Positions 12,300 through 23,317 of a DNA stretch of 64,000 bases are shown piece by piece. The stretch is taken from assembly GCA_021464245.1 (NCBI GenBank), contig JADCRB010000016.1:15160526-15224525 (forward strand), read 5' to 3'. Position 1 is the stretch's first letter; every line of letters starts with the position of its first letter. This DNA is from Carallia brachiata (taxonomy: Eukaryota > Streptophyta > Magnoliopsida > Malpighiales > Rhizophoraceae). The position numbers were made by a program, and so were the translations under genes. The notes beneath the pieces are model-generated. The model did no database searches. It was not told the DNA's origin and saw nothing but the letters and a program-made list of their open reading frames with translations.

Positions 12300-12770
12300 T
12301 CTCAGTCTCTGCATCGCAGGGTCAAAACACTGAAAACATCTGCTTCAACCTCAAGAAGAACAATCATCGGAAAGCAAATATCATTTATTCCTTGTACATA
12401 ACCAATGTGGCTGTTCATGCATGCATAAACCACAAGAAAACCCCAAAGTTTCACCTGATCAGTTCGCTTTGAAAAAAGACTCTGCTTCATCCAAACCAAT
12501 TCGATGCAAGTTAAGCATCCACTGAATCACTTTCTTATCTCCAGTGCGCATTGAGGAACCAATTATTGGTTGCCTATCATCACTGATGATAGCTGCTGTG
12601 ATAAGCTTTCTGCTACCAACAATTGAAACCATGTTCTGGCATTCGGCTGTCCATTTGCCATATTGCTCCCTCTTCTGTTGCCTGAGCTGATTCCGTTCTT
12701 CAAATGTGCTCTTTGTATTGTAACCTCCTAGCAAGAGTTCCCAGACAAACGCTTCGATTACGGAATGAAC
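12300..12770 (-). pseudogene. fragment of a TBC-domain Rab GTPase-activating protein gene
   Basis: TBC proteins stimulate GTP hydrolysis by Rab GTPases in membrane traffic. Minus-strand translation from about 12770 gives VWELLLGGYNTKSTFEERNQ, an ITAAIISDDRQPI segment and DKKVIQWMLNLHRIGLDE, all typical of the front of plant Gyp1-type TBC domains. After a frame change near 12480 it continues TDQVKLWGFLVVYACMN, then IGYVQGINDICFPMIVLLE, the strongly conserved TBC core block with the YVQG motif. A second one-base shift after ADVF (near 12340) is needed to read QCFDPAMQRL, followed by a stop. Only about 150 residues' worth of a much longer protein is present, the part expected between GLD and TDQ is shortened, and no intron is visible. 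A dead fragment is the best reading. Confidence 0.75.
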
Positions 12771-12915
12771 ATCCCCTCGTTGAAACTTCCCAACAACATC
12801 CCCTCATTGAAATCTTCTACAAACTTTTGCAATATCCAATTGGCCATATTCAGAGAATACTGCCTGCCAGTTTCCTGGGGTAAGAGTTTTACCAATCCTG
12901 AGTTGGAAGGGGGGC

Positions 12916-13130
12916 TTAGGATGGTAGGTTTGAAGGTCCCCAGGCTACAACCACACTAAAATCACTTCTGATATACCTTGGAACATGCCAATATGCACCA
13001 CAAATTGCTCCATCACATTCCAAGCTGTGTTGTGGTTCATTGCTATTGGTTCTAAAATGCATCATTCCTCCACAGGCATGACATATTAAACATTGGGCAA
13101 CAATGATGACAATCACGCCATGCGCTCAAG
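12916..13130 (-). pseudogene. Cys-rich zinc-binding remnant, possibly CHFR-like E3 ligase fragment
   Basis: The minus-strand frame reads CLICHACGGMMHFRTN, then PQHSLECDGAICGAYWHVPR. Spaced Cys/His pairs and the CGAYWH block recall the C-terminal Cys-rich part of plant CHFR-type RING/FHA ubiquitin ligases; this match is from memory. Some expected cysteines appear changed (HSLECD where a Cys would be usual). No RING, FHA or flanking exons are recognisable. It lies directly upstream, in the transcription sense, of the TBC fragment and on the same strand, so the two may have been moved together. Confidence 0.4.
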
Positions 13131-13968
13131 CAAATGCTATATTTAGCAGGCTCACCATCTATAAAAGCCTTTAGTTGCTGCTCGCAATATTGGAAAAACT
13201 TCAGACATCTGAACTGCGCCTTTCAAATACCCAACAAGAAAACCAGCGTCCTCTTCACGCAAACGACAGATACTTAACTTACAACAATCAATTAGGCAAT
13301 GACAAAAGCGGAACAGAGTCCAGAGAATCAGAATGTTTGCTAGAGTAACAAAGATAATCAAAGAAAAAAAAAGGGAAAAAAATGACAAGAACACAGCAAG
13401 AAAAAAAGCTACCAAAAATTTATGGGGTTACCGTCTCTCGCTGAAAGCTAACGTTTTTTTTTATTCTTTTTCTTTTTCCTCTTAAAAAGGAATCAAATAA
13501 TTATTTTTGGCTTAATTTATTTTTTCATTGACTAATTCTATTTAAAGTAACACTGTATAATTTTAAATATGTAATAATAAATGGTTAATTATATAATTTT
13601 ATTTAACAATATTTAATAGTTTCTCTTTTTTTTTTTTATGAATTCAATACATATCATTTTATTGTTACCATAAAAAATTTTAATTGTGTTGTCAAAATTT
13701 TTTCTTTTTCTTTTTGTTGTTCCCAATACCAACGATGAAAAAATATTTTCCAGAATTATGTTTTCTAAGAAACAAAGAATCCTAATATAATCTATCAATG
13801 GATGAAAGCAAGGCAAGGTAAATAAATTAATTAAAATCTAGTTCGTAATTTATATATTCTTATTTTACAGTAATTCGTTTATTTTATTTTATTTAAAATA
13901 TTTTATTAAAATAAAAAATATATATAGGGCAAGATTTGATTTTTTTTTTTTTAATTTTTATGGACAAC
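13131..13968. other. intergenic AT-rich DNA
   Basis: No gene is visible. Hydrophobic minus-strand frames at 13152-13415 and 13613-13816 have no recognisable motif and sit in T/A-biased DNA. The stretch ends at the solo LTR. Confidence 0.45.
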
Positions 13969-16090
13969 CTTTGTGTTGAGATCCTAAGGTTTCATTATTC
14001 GGTTTTGATGATTACAAAACATTGAGAATTACTAATATGTTTATTTAAGCGTGCAGTTAAAGGTTTTTAATCAAACATACATAAATTGGAATGGAAGAAA
14101 TGCAAGCACAAGATAACTACTGATATTAGTTCTATTCAGTTCAAGTATCATCCTATACAGTCAAATTTCAAAGGCTCGTTTGTTAATATAGAGATGAATT
14201 AGATGACAAGCCATACATGGTTGGAAAGCTAGAGGAGTCTAGTTTCCAACGCCACTATAATCGTGACATTGGAGTTCTGTATAGCAAGTTGTGACTAAAA
14301 GAGTAATGAGGACTCAAGCTGTGATAACACAACGCATGGGTACATTTTCAAAGAATGTTGCGGATTGCTTAGGACAAATTACATGCCAAGCTATATGTCA
14401 TTGGAAAGCATATTGAGTCTACTTTCAAATGGAATAATTTTCACATTGATTGGAGTGTGTGGAAGAAGTTATGGGCAATAAGGTGGAACATGTACAAGCT
14501 GTCAAGACATTCTATATAAGTCAACTTCTAGAAGCTATAATGATCGGATGGAGCACAATTTTGTGGCAAGCTATATATGGATAGAAAGCTGATTGAGTCT
14601 AGGTTTCAAATAATGTAGAATCGCATTAATTGGATATTCCTATAGAATGTTATCAGGCAAAAATGGAAGCTTGGGCAAGCTGTCAAGATACATTGGTTTA
14701 GTCTACTTTGAGAGATCACTATGGACAGCTGGAGAAGAATCATGTGATTAATCTTATATGTATGGAAAGATAATTCTGTCTACTTTCCAAATTCTCAAGA
14801 ATCATCTCAATTGGACATTTGTGGAGGAAGTTATGGTATATGAACTGAAAGGTGCTCAATCTGTCAAGGCTAACAGGATCAGTCTACTTTAAGAGTTTAT
14901 TACTACCAAATGGGAAAGAATTAGCTGTTGAACCTTATATGCATACAAAGATAATTCTGTCTAGTTTCTAAATTGACCAGAATCGCACAAATTGGATTTC
15001 TTTAGAAGGAGATATTGCCAAAATACTGAAGGGTGTACAGCCTGTCCCGTCCAGCGGGATCAGTCAACTTCCAGAAAGCACCACGGCTAGCTGGAGTGGA
15101 ATCAGGCCATGATATTTATATGGATGGAAAGCTCTGGATGTCTACTTTCAAATGCATGAATTGGGACGCAATTTGGAGCTATATACAGAGATATATGAAT
15201 GATTTTCTAAAGAGCTGTCAAATCTGTCAAGGTATAATCATCTTTAAATACCACGATTTTTGGGGATCCATTGGCTGTAAAATCAGCCCTCATTAATGTC
15301 TTGCAGCAGCCCCTACACCCTCCTTCACCTATAAATAGGTGTCTCCACCAAGACTCCATTTATCTCTCTCCATTCCTCTCATTCTCTCTTAATCTCTCTT
15401 AAGTGTTCTTTGCATATGTGCTGTGAGCTTTATTGTGTAAGTATTGAATCCTAGAAAAAGAAAGAGAGGAGAGCAAGTTTTTTTGTAATCTTTGTAAGAG
15501 AGAGTGAAGCCATAAGTGAAGAGAGAAAGGGAGAAAGTGAGCTTTAGTGAGAAATCTGTTCTTTTTGTATGAAAGCTTTGTGAATCTTTATAAGGTCGTG
15601 GACCTTCGTGTGACTGTGGTCAAGTGACCATCAAGTGATTGTGAGAAAGGTTAGGTGACCTTTGTGTGATTGAGAAAAAGAGCTTGTGTGCTCTTGGTCA
15701 GGTGACCAAAGTGTTGTAAGGGTTTAATCTTCACCCGCGAAGAAGATTGATACTGGATTGTGAAATTCCCAAGGGTGATCTTGGGGAGTGGATGTAGGCT
15801 TGGGATAAGCCGAACCACTATAAATCTCTTGTGTTGATCTCTCTATCCCTTTAACTCATTCATTATCATTGCTCATTAACACACACGTGGCACATATTGT
15901 TTATCTCGATTTCTTTCACAAACACACACGATTAAAATTAGTTATTCTTTTGTGTTTATTTTTATCACTTGCACACGATTCACTTATCTTTCATATAATA
16001 TTTTTATTTATTCAAGTTTATTTATTTTGCTATAAGTTTTTAAATTACCCAATTCACCCCCCTCTTGGTAATTTCGGGACCAACACTTTG
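13969..16090 (+). mobile_element. solo LTR of a SIRE/Maximus-like Copia retrotransposon with CTTTG target duplication
   Basis: The LTR runs 13974-16085 (2112 bp). It begins TGTTGAGATCC and ends GGGACCAACA, so its ends are TGTTG...CAACA, and it is bracketed by the perfect 5-bp duplication CTTTG at 13969-13973 and 16086-16090. The opening phrase (TTCGGTTTTGATGATTACAA) and the end phrase with AATTCACCCCCCTCTTGG are, from memory, characteristic of long LTRs of the SIRE/Maximus Copia lineage. A TATA box (TATAAATAG, 15330-15338) with an AG-rich leader downstream marks the LTR promoter. No internal region or second LTR is present, so the element was lost by recombination between LTRs. Confidence 0.9.
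14120..15240 (+). repeat. six-unit ~180-bp tandem array inside the solo LTR
   Basis: A landmark (GGAAAGcT ... GTCTACTTTC-like) recurs at 14223, 14403, 14583, 14764, 14945 and 15126, giving spacings of 180, 180, 181, 181 and 181 bp. Each unit also contains an AAGCTGTCAAG-like phrase at the same offset (changed in some units). Units are diverged from each other, so the array is old, but its spacing is almost unchanged. Confidence 0.85.
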
Positions 16091-16196
16091 TTCGTTGTTG
16101 TTTCTAGATGTTGTGGATTGGTGAAGAAAGAACTTATAGTTACATGTAACAAGGGCGAATACCTCACTTTTACCTTAAATCCTCATTGACGATAAA

Positions 16197-16300
16197 ATGG
16201 GATGGGTAATCTAACTGGTAAAACATGTAGCAAAGGCAAAAATACTTCCGTCTCATAGGAAAGAGACGACAGGTTGAATTTTCCAGAGAATTAATAAAAC
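16197..16300 (+). repeat. tRNA-derived SINE-like remnant
   Basis: Directly after the solo LTR, GGGTAATCTAACTGGTAAAA resembles a Pol III A box / D arm, and about 45 bases on GACAGGTTGAATTTTCC resembles a B box / T arm. The piece does not fold into a proper tRNA: there is no acceptor pairing and the B box lacks the invariant CGA. It is best seen as a decayed SINE head. Confidence 0.35.
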
Positions 16301-16402
16301 GCATTCGTTAAAGGGGTTCCTAAGAAATGGACAATGCCAACCACTAGAATGGATTTTTTTTTTTTTTTGTCTTAGTTAAGATGGTCTTTGAGGAGCTTAA
16401 TT

Positions 16403-16850
16403 AAGATGATGAAAGTTGTCAGAACCGAACCGATCATCGAATTGAAAATATTAGTAGGTCAAAATTCAATCAGTTGAACCGGTCGAACTAGTATTTGAAT
16501 CGGTATTTAATAATATATATATGTATAAAATTAATTTAAAAAATAATACTTATATAGTGATTAAATATTAATTTTTTTAGTTTTAAGGATTAAACTGAAA
16601 ATTTTGATTAAATTTAGGACTAAATTAAAAATTTTAATTAAATTTAGAGTTTAAATTATAATTTAAATAAAATTTGTGATTAAATTATAATTTATCAATT
16701 TTTTATTTAATTTAGACCGGTTGAACCAGTCCGATTTTTTACCGGTTTTGACCGGTTCTTAATCGGTTTTGACTTTGTGCAAATTTTTTTCTTAAATCGA
16801 ACCAGACTCCCAGTCGGTCTGCCCCAGTTTTTTACTACCATGAAGATGAT
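16403..16850 (-). mobile_element. AACCGG-rich MITE, copy 1, Mutator-like
   Basis: The element occupies 16411-16842. It starts GAAAGTTGTCAGAACC and ends TTTTTTACTACCATG, and is flanked by AAGATGAT at 16403-16410 and 16843-16850 (the next base agrees less well). Its ends match those of the 22352 copy in reverse orientation, and both have CCGGTT-rich arms around an AT-rich centre. It has no coding capacity. Target duplications of 8-9 bp and imperfect inverted ends point to a Mutator-like MITE. Confidence 0.7.
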
Positions 16851-18655
16851 CTACAATTATGAGAAAGAAAGTTGGTAAGGAGAAGAATTGATGACCAAAC
16901 TTCATGTCTTTCAATTGTAAGTCTCAACTATCAATCATCTCACTTAAAACGGGTCGTCACTGAAATGGTTTGGTTTAAAATAAAAAATCAGTTCACGTGT
17001 TAAATCATTATTGAGCAATTTTGAGCAAGCAGTTTTATCGGAACATCATTTTTTCATTTGTATGCTGAATAAATAGAGCACTAACATTCGACCATTGCCT
17101 CTAAAAGCAGAGACACTAATTATATGCATTGACATTTAGTGATGCATTACCTCCCATCATATTCTATTGAAAGATTGACGATATTTAGGTATGCAATAGG
17201 CTTACTGTATTGTGATCACGATCATTTACTGTCTTCATATATCTATATACTAATAGTGTAAAACTCTAACTTTCTCTATAATTCACTTTTACGCATTATT
17301 ATTTAAATAGAGTTTCTCTATAATTCACTTTTACGCATTATTATTTAAATATTATTCTCTACAAGGAATTATGCCACAATAATGTTGACATTCTTTAATG
17401 GAGAACAGCATAATTGAGTTCATAACTTAGAATCTTTAGAAAGATAGTGCATAACTTAGAATCTATCTCATATTATCTTTAATGACTTCATGTTAATGTT
17501 TTTTAACAAATATTTGGGGTATAGGTGCTTGCTACCTTAGGCATATTGAATGCTATGAAAATCATATAGCCCAGGTTCAAAGAGCAATCTCGGGGCATTA
17601 AAAAAAAAAGAATAATGATATATATTATAAAAATTGTGTTATAAAATATATCGAAATTTATAATTATAGAAGAATTATCAACTTTTTTCTATGGTTTAAC
17701 GGTATTTAAAAAGTTGATAATTTTTTTTCATAATTATAAATTTTAAAATATTTAATAGCACAATTTTCGTAATATATATTATTATTAAAAATATAAAGGG
17801 TATAATTTTAAGGTACGTGTAAGAATTGAAAACGAAATAAAAAATTATCATATTTACAATAAAATAAGATTAATAATTTTTTTGTGTCGATTTTTAGTGC
17901 ACTAAATAAAATAAAGTCAATAATTTTTGTAATAAGATTAATAATATTTAAAAAAATAAAATTTTTAATTTTTATTATAAAAATTATAAATTTTATTATA
18001 AATATTATTATTCTTATCACTATTCAAAATATCAATCAAGATAAAAAAAAAATGGAGACATTTATTGATACTTTCGTATAGGGAGAGGCTCCTACCTAAT
18101 GAAGAGACACCACTTACATCTCAAAAAGACCTTCTTGCTTGTAGGGTTTAAGAGTTCAAGTCTAAACCTGAAACTCTAATGCACGACAAGGAAGAAGAAG
18201 AAGTAGAAGAATGCTCCTTTTGCCAACTACTTTTACATTATCATCCATAAAATATCGTTGTTCAAGCTACACTCTTATATAGTAGTGGGTATATAAACCT
18301 ACCAAGATAATCTAACTCCATTAATGAACATCAAGAAAACACTTGGGGTTCAGTCTGTCAGTTATAAGAAGCCAAGCTCAGTTGTAAAACAACTTAGCCA
18401 ACGAAAGTGAAGATACAGGTTAAGGTATGAGTATATATATATAGATATATATATATAAATAGCAGATGGTTCAAGGCCAACTGGCAAAACAAAGGTATGT
18501 ATAGGAGGAGTGCCCTCCAAAGATGAATGGACTGATGAGACTTCAGAATACATCAAAGTAAGACAACAAACACAAAATTGGGCAGTTTCAGTGCAGAGAA
18601 TCCAAGCATGTTTTTACTTCATCTCAGCTGACCAATCACCTAATCTCTTTGAATT

Positions 18656-18691
<36 letters not shown>

Positions 18692-19500
18692 ATGTAAAGG
18701 CTTTGTATGGAAAGAAAGCGTTATGGTTTGCCTCGAAAAGGAGCTACTTCAGACCAGTGCACGTGTAAACCAGTACCCAACATATCAATATAAATCTGAG
18801 GAAAAAAAACTTTTGGCTTCATAACCAAAAACTTAAGGAAAAAAATTTTTACTTCACAATAACAGTTTTAAAAATAAGAATAAAATGATATCTATTATTA
18901 AATAGTTGAATTCATAAAAATAAAAAATAAAATAAACTGAAAATATAAATAAATTTAAAGATGATATTGCCATCAAACTAGTTAAATGTATATATTCTTA
19001 CTCTAAATCTAAAACCCTTTAAAAAGAAAGACATTTAGAGGAAGACATAGAAGCTGTTAAGCCCACACCTCTTTGCTCCTTCAAAGTAGTTTTAACGCCT
19101 TTTTTGTCTCCCCTTTGAAACCGTAACTTAGCTACCTTCTTAGCCAGCTTTTCTATTTTGAACTTTGTTTGACCTCATCAGTTTCTCAGATCTGAACATA
19201 ACATATAACACTCAATTTCGTCCCTTTTGCTGGCTGGGATTCACATTTCACATGTATCAACGGCGGGCAAAGGAGAAGTAAAAATGGGTATCATGGAAAC
19301 AGACAAATATAGGAACTATGCTTTTCAGAAAGATGGCCGTGAGCTCACAGCAGTGACGATGTACCAGCAAAAGAGAAGTCAAGAATTTGAACTTTTGACC
19401 TGTTGTTTCATTTCAGATTAGTTGATTTAGGTCTAAAATGTCTATAAAAAAAAATTCAGAAAGGTGATTTAATTGTGGGGGAAGGATGCACATTGTCACA
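16851..19500. other. intergenic DNA, no gene seen
   Basis: AT-rich DNA with a 42-bp-period tandem duplication (17271-17350), several A/T-only stretches (17600-18050), an AT dinucleotide run at 18430-18460 and a GA run at 18659-18690. Phrases such as GAGTTCAAGTCTAAACC near 18150 look like decayed SINE B boxes. No convincing protein frame was found. Confidence 0.5.
17271..17350 (+). repeat. 42-bp-period tandem duplication
   Basis: TTTCTCTATAATTCACTTTT followed by ACGCATTATTATTTAAAT occurs at 17271 and again at 17313 with no mismatch in the repeated core. The identity suggests a recent local duplication. Confidence 0.85.
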
Positions 19501-19778
19501 TGAAATCAAACTCACCAGGATTATCGACCCCATAAATTTACAGCAACTTTGAATCAACAATCAGTTTGTATTAAACTAACCATCAAATGCAAAACAATAA
19601 CGCCAAAAAAGGAAAAGAGAAGAAATTAAGAAACAAAAGGCTGAAAATGATCAACAAAGCCCCAAATTATCCAAGCTACAAAGTCTGGGATCACACCTCT
19701 TGCTTACAGGCTGAAGGTGATGGGAAACTGAAGTAAAATTTGACATGAACTTGCTTCGAACCAAACCTTTGATTTATG

Positions 19779-19893
19779 TTAGTAGGGAGGGCGGCCGGAA
19801 GCCCAATAAGCGTCAGTTGGTAACTGAATGGAATTCAGTAGATTAGGAGGCAATCCATGGAACAGCTGCGCGTTAGGCTCTGTCAACACTTGC

Positions 19894-19935
<42 letters not shown>

Positions 19936-20720
19936 GGCTGCTGCTGCCCCACTGCTCCCGGTGATCCGATTGCACCGCCTTGCATAGCTAGCTGTTGATC
20001 GTCCTCTTCCAAAGGGAGCCTTTCATAAGCAGCATTACTGAACGAAGCTGCCATAATCACCACCGGACCGGAGGCAGTAAGTGTTCCAACAACACTTCCA
20101 CCCACCACTTGGCCTTGTCCGCCAGCCAAGTATATAGTCAATCCGGTGGCTGCCGGCGGCGCTGGTGGTGGTAGAAAGGAGCCAGCTAGTGACAATATCT
20201 CAAATCGACCATGTAAAGTCACGATTGCACCTGGCGAGGCTGGTTGCCTGAGAGTCACGTTTGTTACAGTTCCATTTCCAGTCATAATGGAAACCCCTCT
20301 TTGTCTCCTCCTTGCAAATGTTGCAACACTCTCCACAATATCACATCCATCGGCAACCTCCATCAAGTGGGTGCGCAGCGCATTGGCGCTATCGCGGGTG
20401 ATGATGATTGGTGGCTTAGGCTTGTTCTTCGATCCGGCCGGCCTGCCTCGGGCCCTTCTCGTGAGCTCTCCACCTCCTGAGCCCGGAGAAACCAGCTCTT
20501 TCCCTTCAATATTGCTGCTGCTGCCGATGTTGTTGTTGTTAATCTCCTCGCGCTCTCGTTTCGGGGCCTTGTTTAGGCCACTGCTGCTGCCACTTTGCTC
20601 ATCTTCTGAGTTTTGCTGTTGTTGCTGGTGGTGAAATTGATGCTGCTGGTGATGTAGCTGGAAATCTCTGGTATGGAAAGGAGGTGGCAAGGAATGCCCA
20701 TGAGCCGTTACTGGATCCAT
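19779..20720 (-). CDS. AHL: AT-hook motif nuclear-localized (AHL) DNA-binding protein, clade A
   Basis: A 313-residue intronless frame. AHL proteins bind AT-rich DNA in the nucleus and modulate growth, flowering and hypocotyl elongation in complexes with other AHLs. The N-terminus ([20 protein letters not shown]) is His/Gln-rich, an acidic/Ser patch and basic KAPKRERE follow, and a type-I AT-hook lies at about 91-104 (core RGRP, then [10 protein letters not shown]). The PPC/DUF296 domain is at about 117-238 and includes the GRFEIL core at 171-176 and the GGQGQVVGG stretch. The C-terminal tail has a polyglutamine run at about 259-277 interrupted by one Pro, then a [13 protein letters not shown] phrase and YWASGRPPY. 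Single exon, one AT-hook and these end motifs place it near the Arabidopsis AHL22/AHL24 group (from memory). The ATG at 20718-20720 matches the family start. Nothing is truncated. Confidence 0.96.
19870..19980 (-). repeat. glutamine-codon microsatellite in the AHL gene
   Basis: The plus strand shows alternating TGCTGT/TGCTGC triplets that read on the coding strand as mixed CAA/CAG codons, giving 15 consecutive Gln after a QQQP start. Mixed codons slow replication slippage, but the length is still likely to vary between alleles. Confidence 0.8.
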
Positions 20721-21480
20721 ATGCTTTTAATTTCTTCTCTCTCTCTCTGTCTCTCTTTTTTTCCTCTTTTTTTTTTTAAGTATTTCCTTGCTTTTATTAC
20801 AACCTAAAATTCACTCTGAACATAAACATAGAAAAAGGACAAAGAGACACAAAGACATGGAAGCTTGGAAGGTAAAAGGAGTAGTAATTATTAAGGTTTG
20901 CAGTGATTCAAAAAAAAGAAAGTAGTGGGAGCAGAAAGGAAAAAAAAAAACGAATACAAGAAGAAGAAGAAGAGACTTATAAGGGTTTACTTTTTTTTTT
21001 TTCCTTTCTTACTTTTCTTGCTTCTTTTCCCAGCGGGTTGAAGAAACAAAGAAGGATAATTTTGGTGTCAACCCACCAAATTATCAGCTGAATTCACCAT
21101 TTTTTTCTTCTTATTCTTTCAGCAAACCCTGCAAGTGTAGACCGTAAGATGGGTATTATAGCTTTTCTCTCTCTTTGCTTTTGTTGGTGAGAGTTTGGGA
21201 GAGAAAGAGATGATGATGAGAGGAGGGGATATGGGTTTGGAGTGGTTTTTCACTTAAATTTCTTTAGCTTTTTGATGTGGATTAGGGTTAGATTTCACTA
21301 TTTCAGACAAAAAAAAAAAAGAAAAAAAAATAATTAGATCGTAGATGGGTTTGGTTTTAGTCAGACTCCGTGGTTTTGGGCGGTGGATGGGTCCCAACCT
21401 TTTTCTCTCTTCCTCCCCTGTCACCCTCCAGCATTCCACGTTCTCTCTCTCTCTCTCTCTCTCTCAGTTAAAATGATCAA
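20721..21480 (-). promoter_or_regulatory. leader and upstream region of the AHL gene
   Basis: In the mRNA sense the bases just before the ATG are a GA repeat, GAGAGAGAGAGAAGAAATT then AAAAGC, a common plant leader. Further upstream are pyrimidine- and purine-rich tracts, ending in a CT run at 21441-21466 (plus strand). I could not place a TATA box or a 5'-UTR intron with confidence. Confidence 0.4.
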
Positions 21481-21978
21481 CACCTAGACAGGTTTATATT
21501 ATTATAGTAATAATAAGGTTTTCTAACTGCATCTACTGTTTAAAAATAAATAAATAAATAAATAACTCCATCTAAGCCAGTGGTCCTTCCTTATCTCCAA
21601 AGTTCATCCTCTTCTTAGCTCATCTACCTTTCCTCTTCATGGTTATTGAATTTCAGATTTTAAGGATGCTATCAATCAATTTCACCGGAAATTGATACCC
21701 TTTTGAAACACCCACAAGTGTTTGTTGTTAATTCAGGCGCTTTCAAGTGATTTTTTTGCCCTCTTGGATACCCATTAAACACGGTGCATACCATAGATAA
21801 AAAAAAAAAAACATTTAGTAGTCTCACCTCTATAATTTTAAATTAATTATAAAATAACATAACTCGTTGATTGATTAAATTTATTAAAAAAATAAAAACA
21901 GATACACTATATCGTTGGATGAAAGCGTAGCTACTTATTACTCATATAAAAATTACTTGTTGCTATCTAGTGTTACTC

Positions 21979-22010
<32 letters not shown>

Positions 22011-22342
22011 CATAATAAAACCAAGCTTTGTTGTTCCAGATATTCCAATTTAAACTTAGTTTGATTTGGACTTCGAAGTTTAATCTTTAATATTAAAATC
22101 TTAATTTTGAGAATCAATATGCATACCTTCGTCGTATTTTCTCTCGGATTCCATGTACATAGACTTAGTTGAAATCTCACTTTTCACTATTACGGTGTCT
22201 ACTTGCATTATTCGAAATAGTTTGAGAGTTGTCCAATGTGTTTGTGCTATTGTCAGTCCATTGCAGGATTGAGCTTTAAGCTAATGACGAAAATTTAAAA
22301 AATGTGATTGAAAATTTGTTCCGAAAAGAAGATAAACTAGCG
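21481..22342. other. intergenic DNA with microsatellites
   Basis: Holds an AAAT run near 21545-21566 and an AT run merging into AC at about 21978-22010. No gene is visible. The end of this stretch (22290-22351) together with the DNA at 22853-22900 resembles a SINE (B-box-like CAAGGTTCAAATT plus an A tail) split by the MITE at 22352. Confidence 0.45.
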
Positions 22343-22852
22343 ACTAAGAAGCAATGTTGTTAAAATCGGCTCGGACCGGCCGATCCGACCGGTTCAACCG
22401 GTAACCGGCCAAAAGTCCGGACTGGTTTATGGCTATAGTTACCTCTTAACTAGGACCGGTCAAAACTGGTTTGAACCGGTCAAAAACCGGTCAAAACCGG
22501 TGAAAATCAGTCAAAAATCGAACTCGGTTCAACCGGTTCAAACCGGTATAAAATTTTATAAATTATAATTTGATCACAATATTCATTTAAATTATAATTT
22601 GAATTTTAAATTTAATTAAAATTTTAAATTTAGTCCTAAATTTATCAAAATTTTTAATTTAATCCTTAAAAATTAAAAAAATAATATTTAATAATCATGT
22701 ATAAGTATTATTTTTTTAAATTATTTTTATAAATATATATACTAATAAATACCGGTTCAAATACCGGTTCGACCGGTTGAATCGGTTGAATCTTGACTCA
22801 CTAATGTTTTCGGTTCGATGACCGGTCTGGTTCTGACAACCTTACTAAGAAG
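22343..22852 (+). mobile_element. AACCGG-rich MITE, copy 2, Mutator-like, with 9-bp target duplication
   Basis: The element is 22352-22843 (492 bp), flanked by the perfect 9-bp duplication ACTAAGAAG at 22343-22351 and 22844-22852. Left end CAATGTTGTTAAAATCGG and reverse-complemented right end AAGGTTGTCAGAACCAGACC form imperfect inverted repeats. Inside are many CCGGTT/AACCGG units around an A/T-rich core that contains no frame. A 9-bp duplication is typical of Mutator-superfamily insertion. Confidence 0.8.
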
Positions 22853-23317
22853 TCCAAGGTTCAAATTGGACTGGATAACAAAAAAAAAAAAAAAAAGAGT
22901 GACCAATCTACTTCTAAAACTCGTCCAACGGGGTCATCAAGTATTCATATTTCCTTTTCTTTTAAATCCCTGGCTAAAAAGTTTAAAATGAAATCAATTG
23001 GGTAAATTTTCTTAATATTCTAGGGAATCATGACGGAAAGTTAGGTAAATCATAAGTGACAGGAAGTACAAACTGAGTACTACTTGAACTCAAAAGGTCA
23101 ACACAATCTGCAGCTACTCGATTCACAAAAGAATTGGTCGAGGAACGACAGCCGGCGCATTTAAATTGGGCAACAGAAAACAAGAGGCAAAGAGGTTGCT
23201 TCAATTTTCCATGACCCACCACCATGCACAACTGGCTTCAGAAAAATCCCATACGATTTTCCCCAGAGTTAACGTTATTCACGAGGAAAATGATAAAGCG
23301 TGACTTCATTCTTGCCA

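Noticed and set aside
14223..15160. CRISPR-like regular spacing of repeats
   Set aside because: Units are contiguous ~180-bp diverged tandem copies inside an LTR of a plant genome, not short repeats with unique spacers.
16197..16300. tRNA gene
   Set aside because: A- and B-box-like phrases exist but the acceptor and T stems cannot pair and the B box lacks the invariant CGA.
20146..20634. 162-residue plus-strand open frame across the AHL gene
   Set aside because: It is antisense to the strongly supported AHL coding sequence. Its Gly/Ala/Leu-rich composition follows from the other strand and it has no domain.
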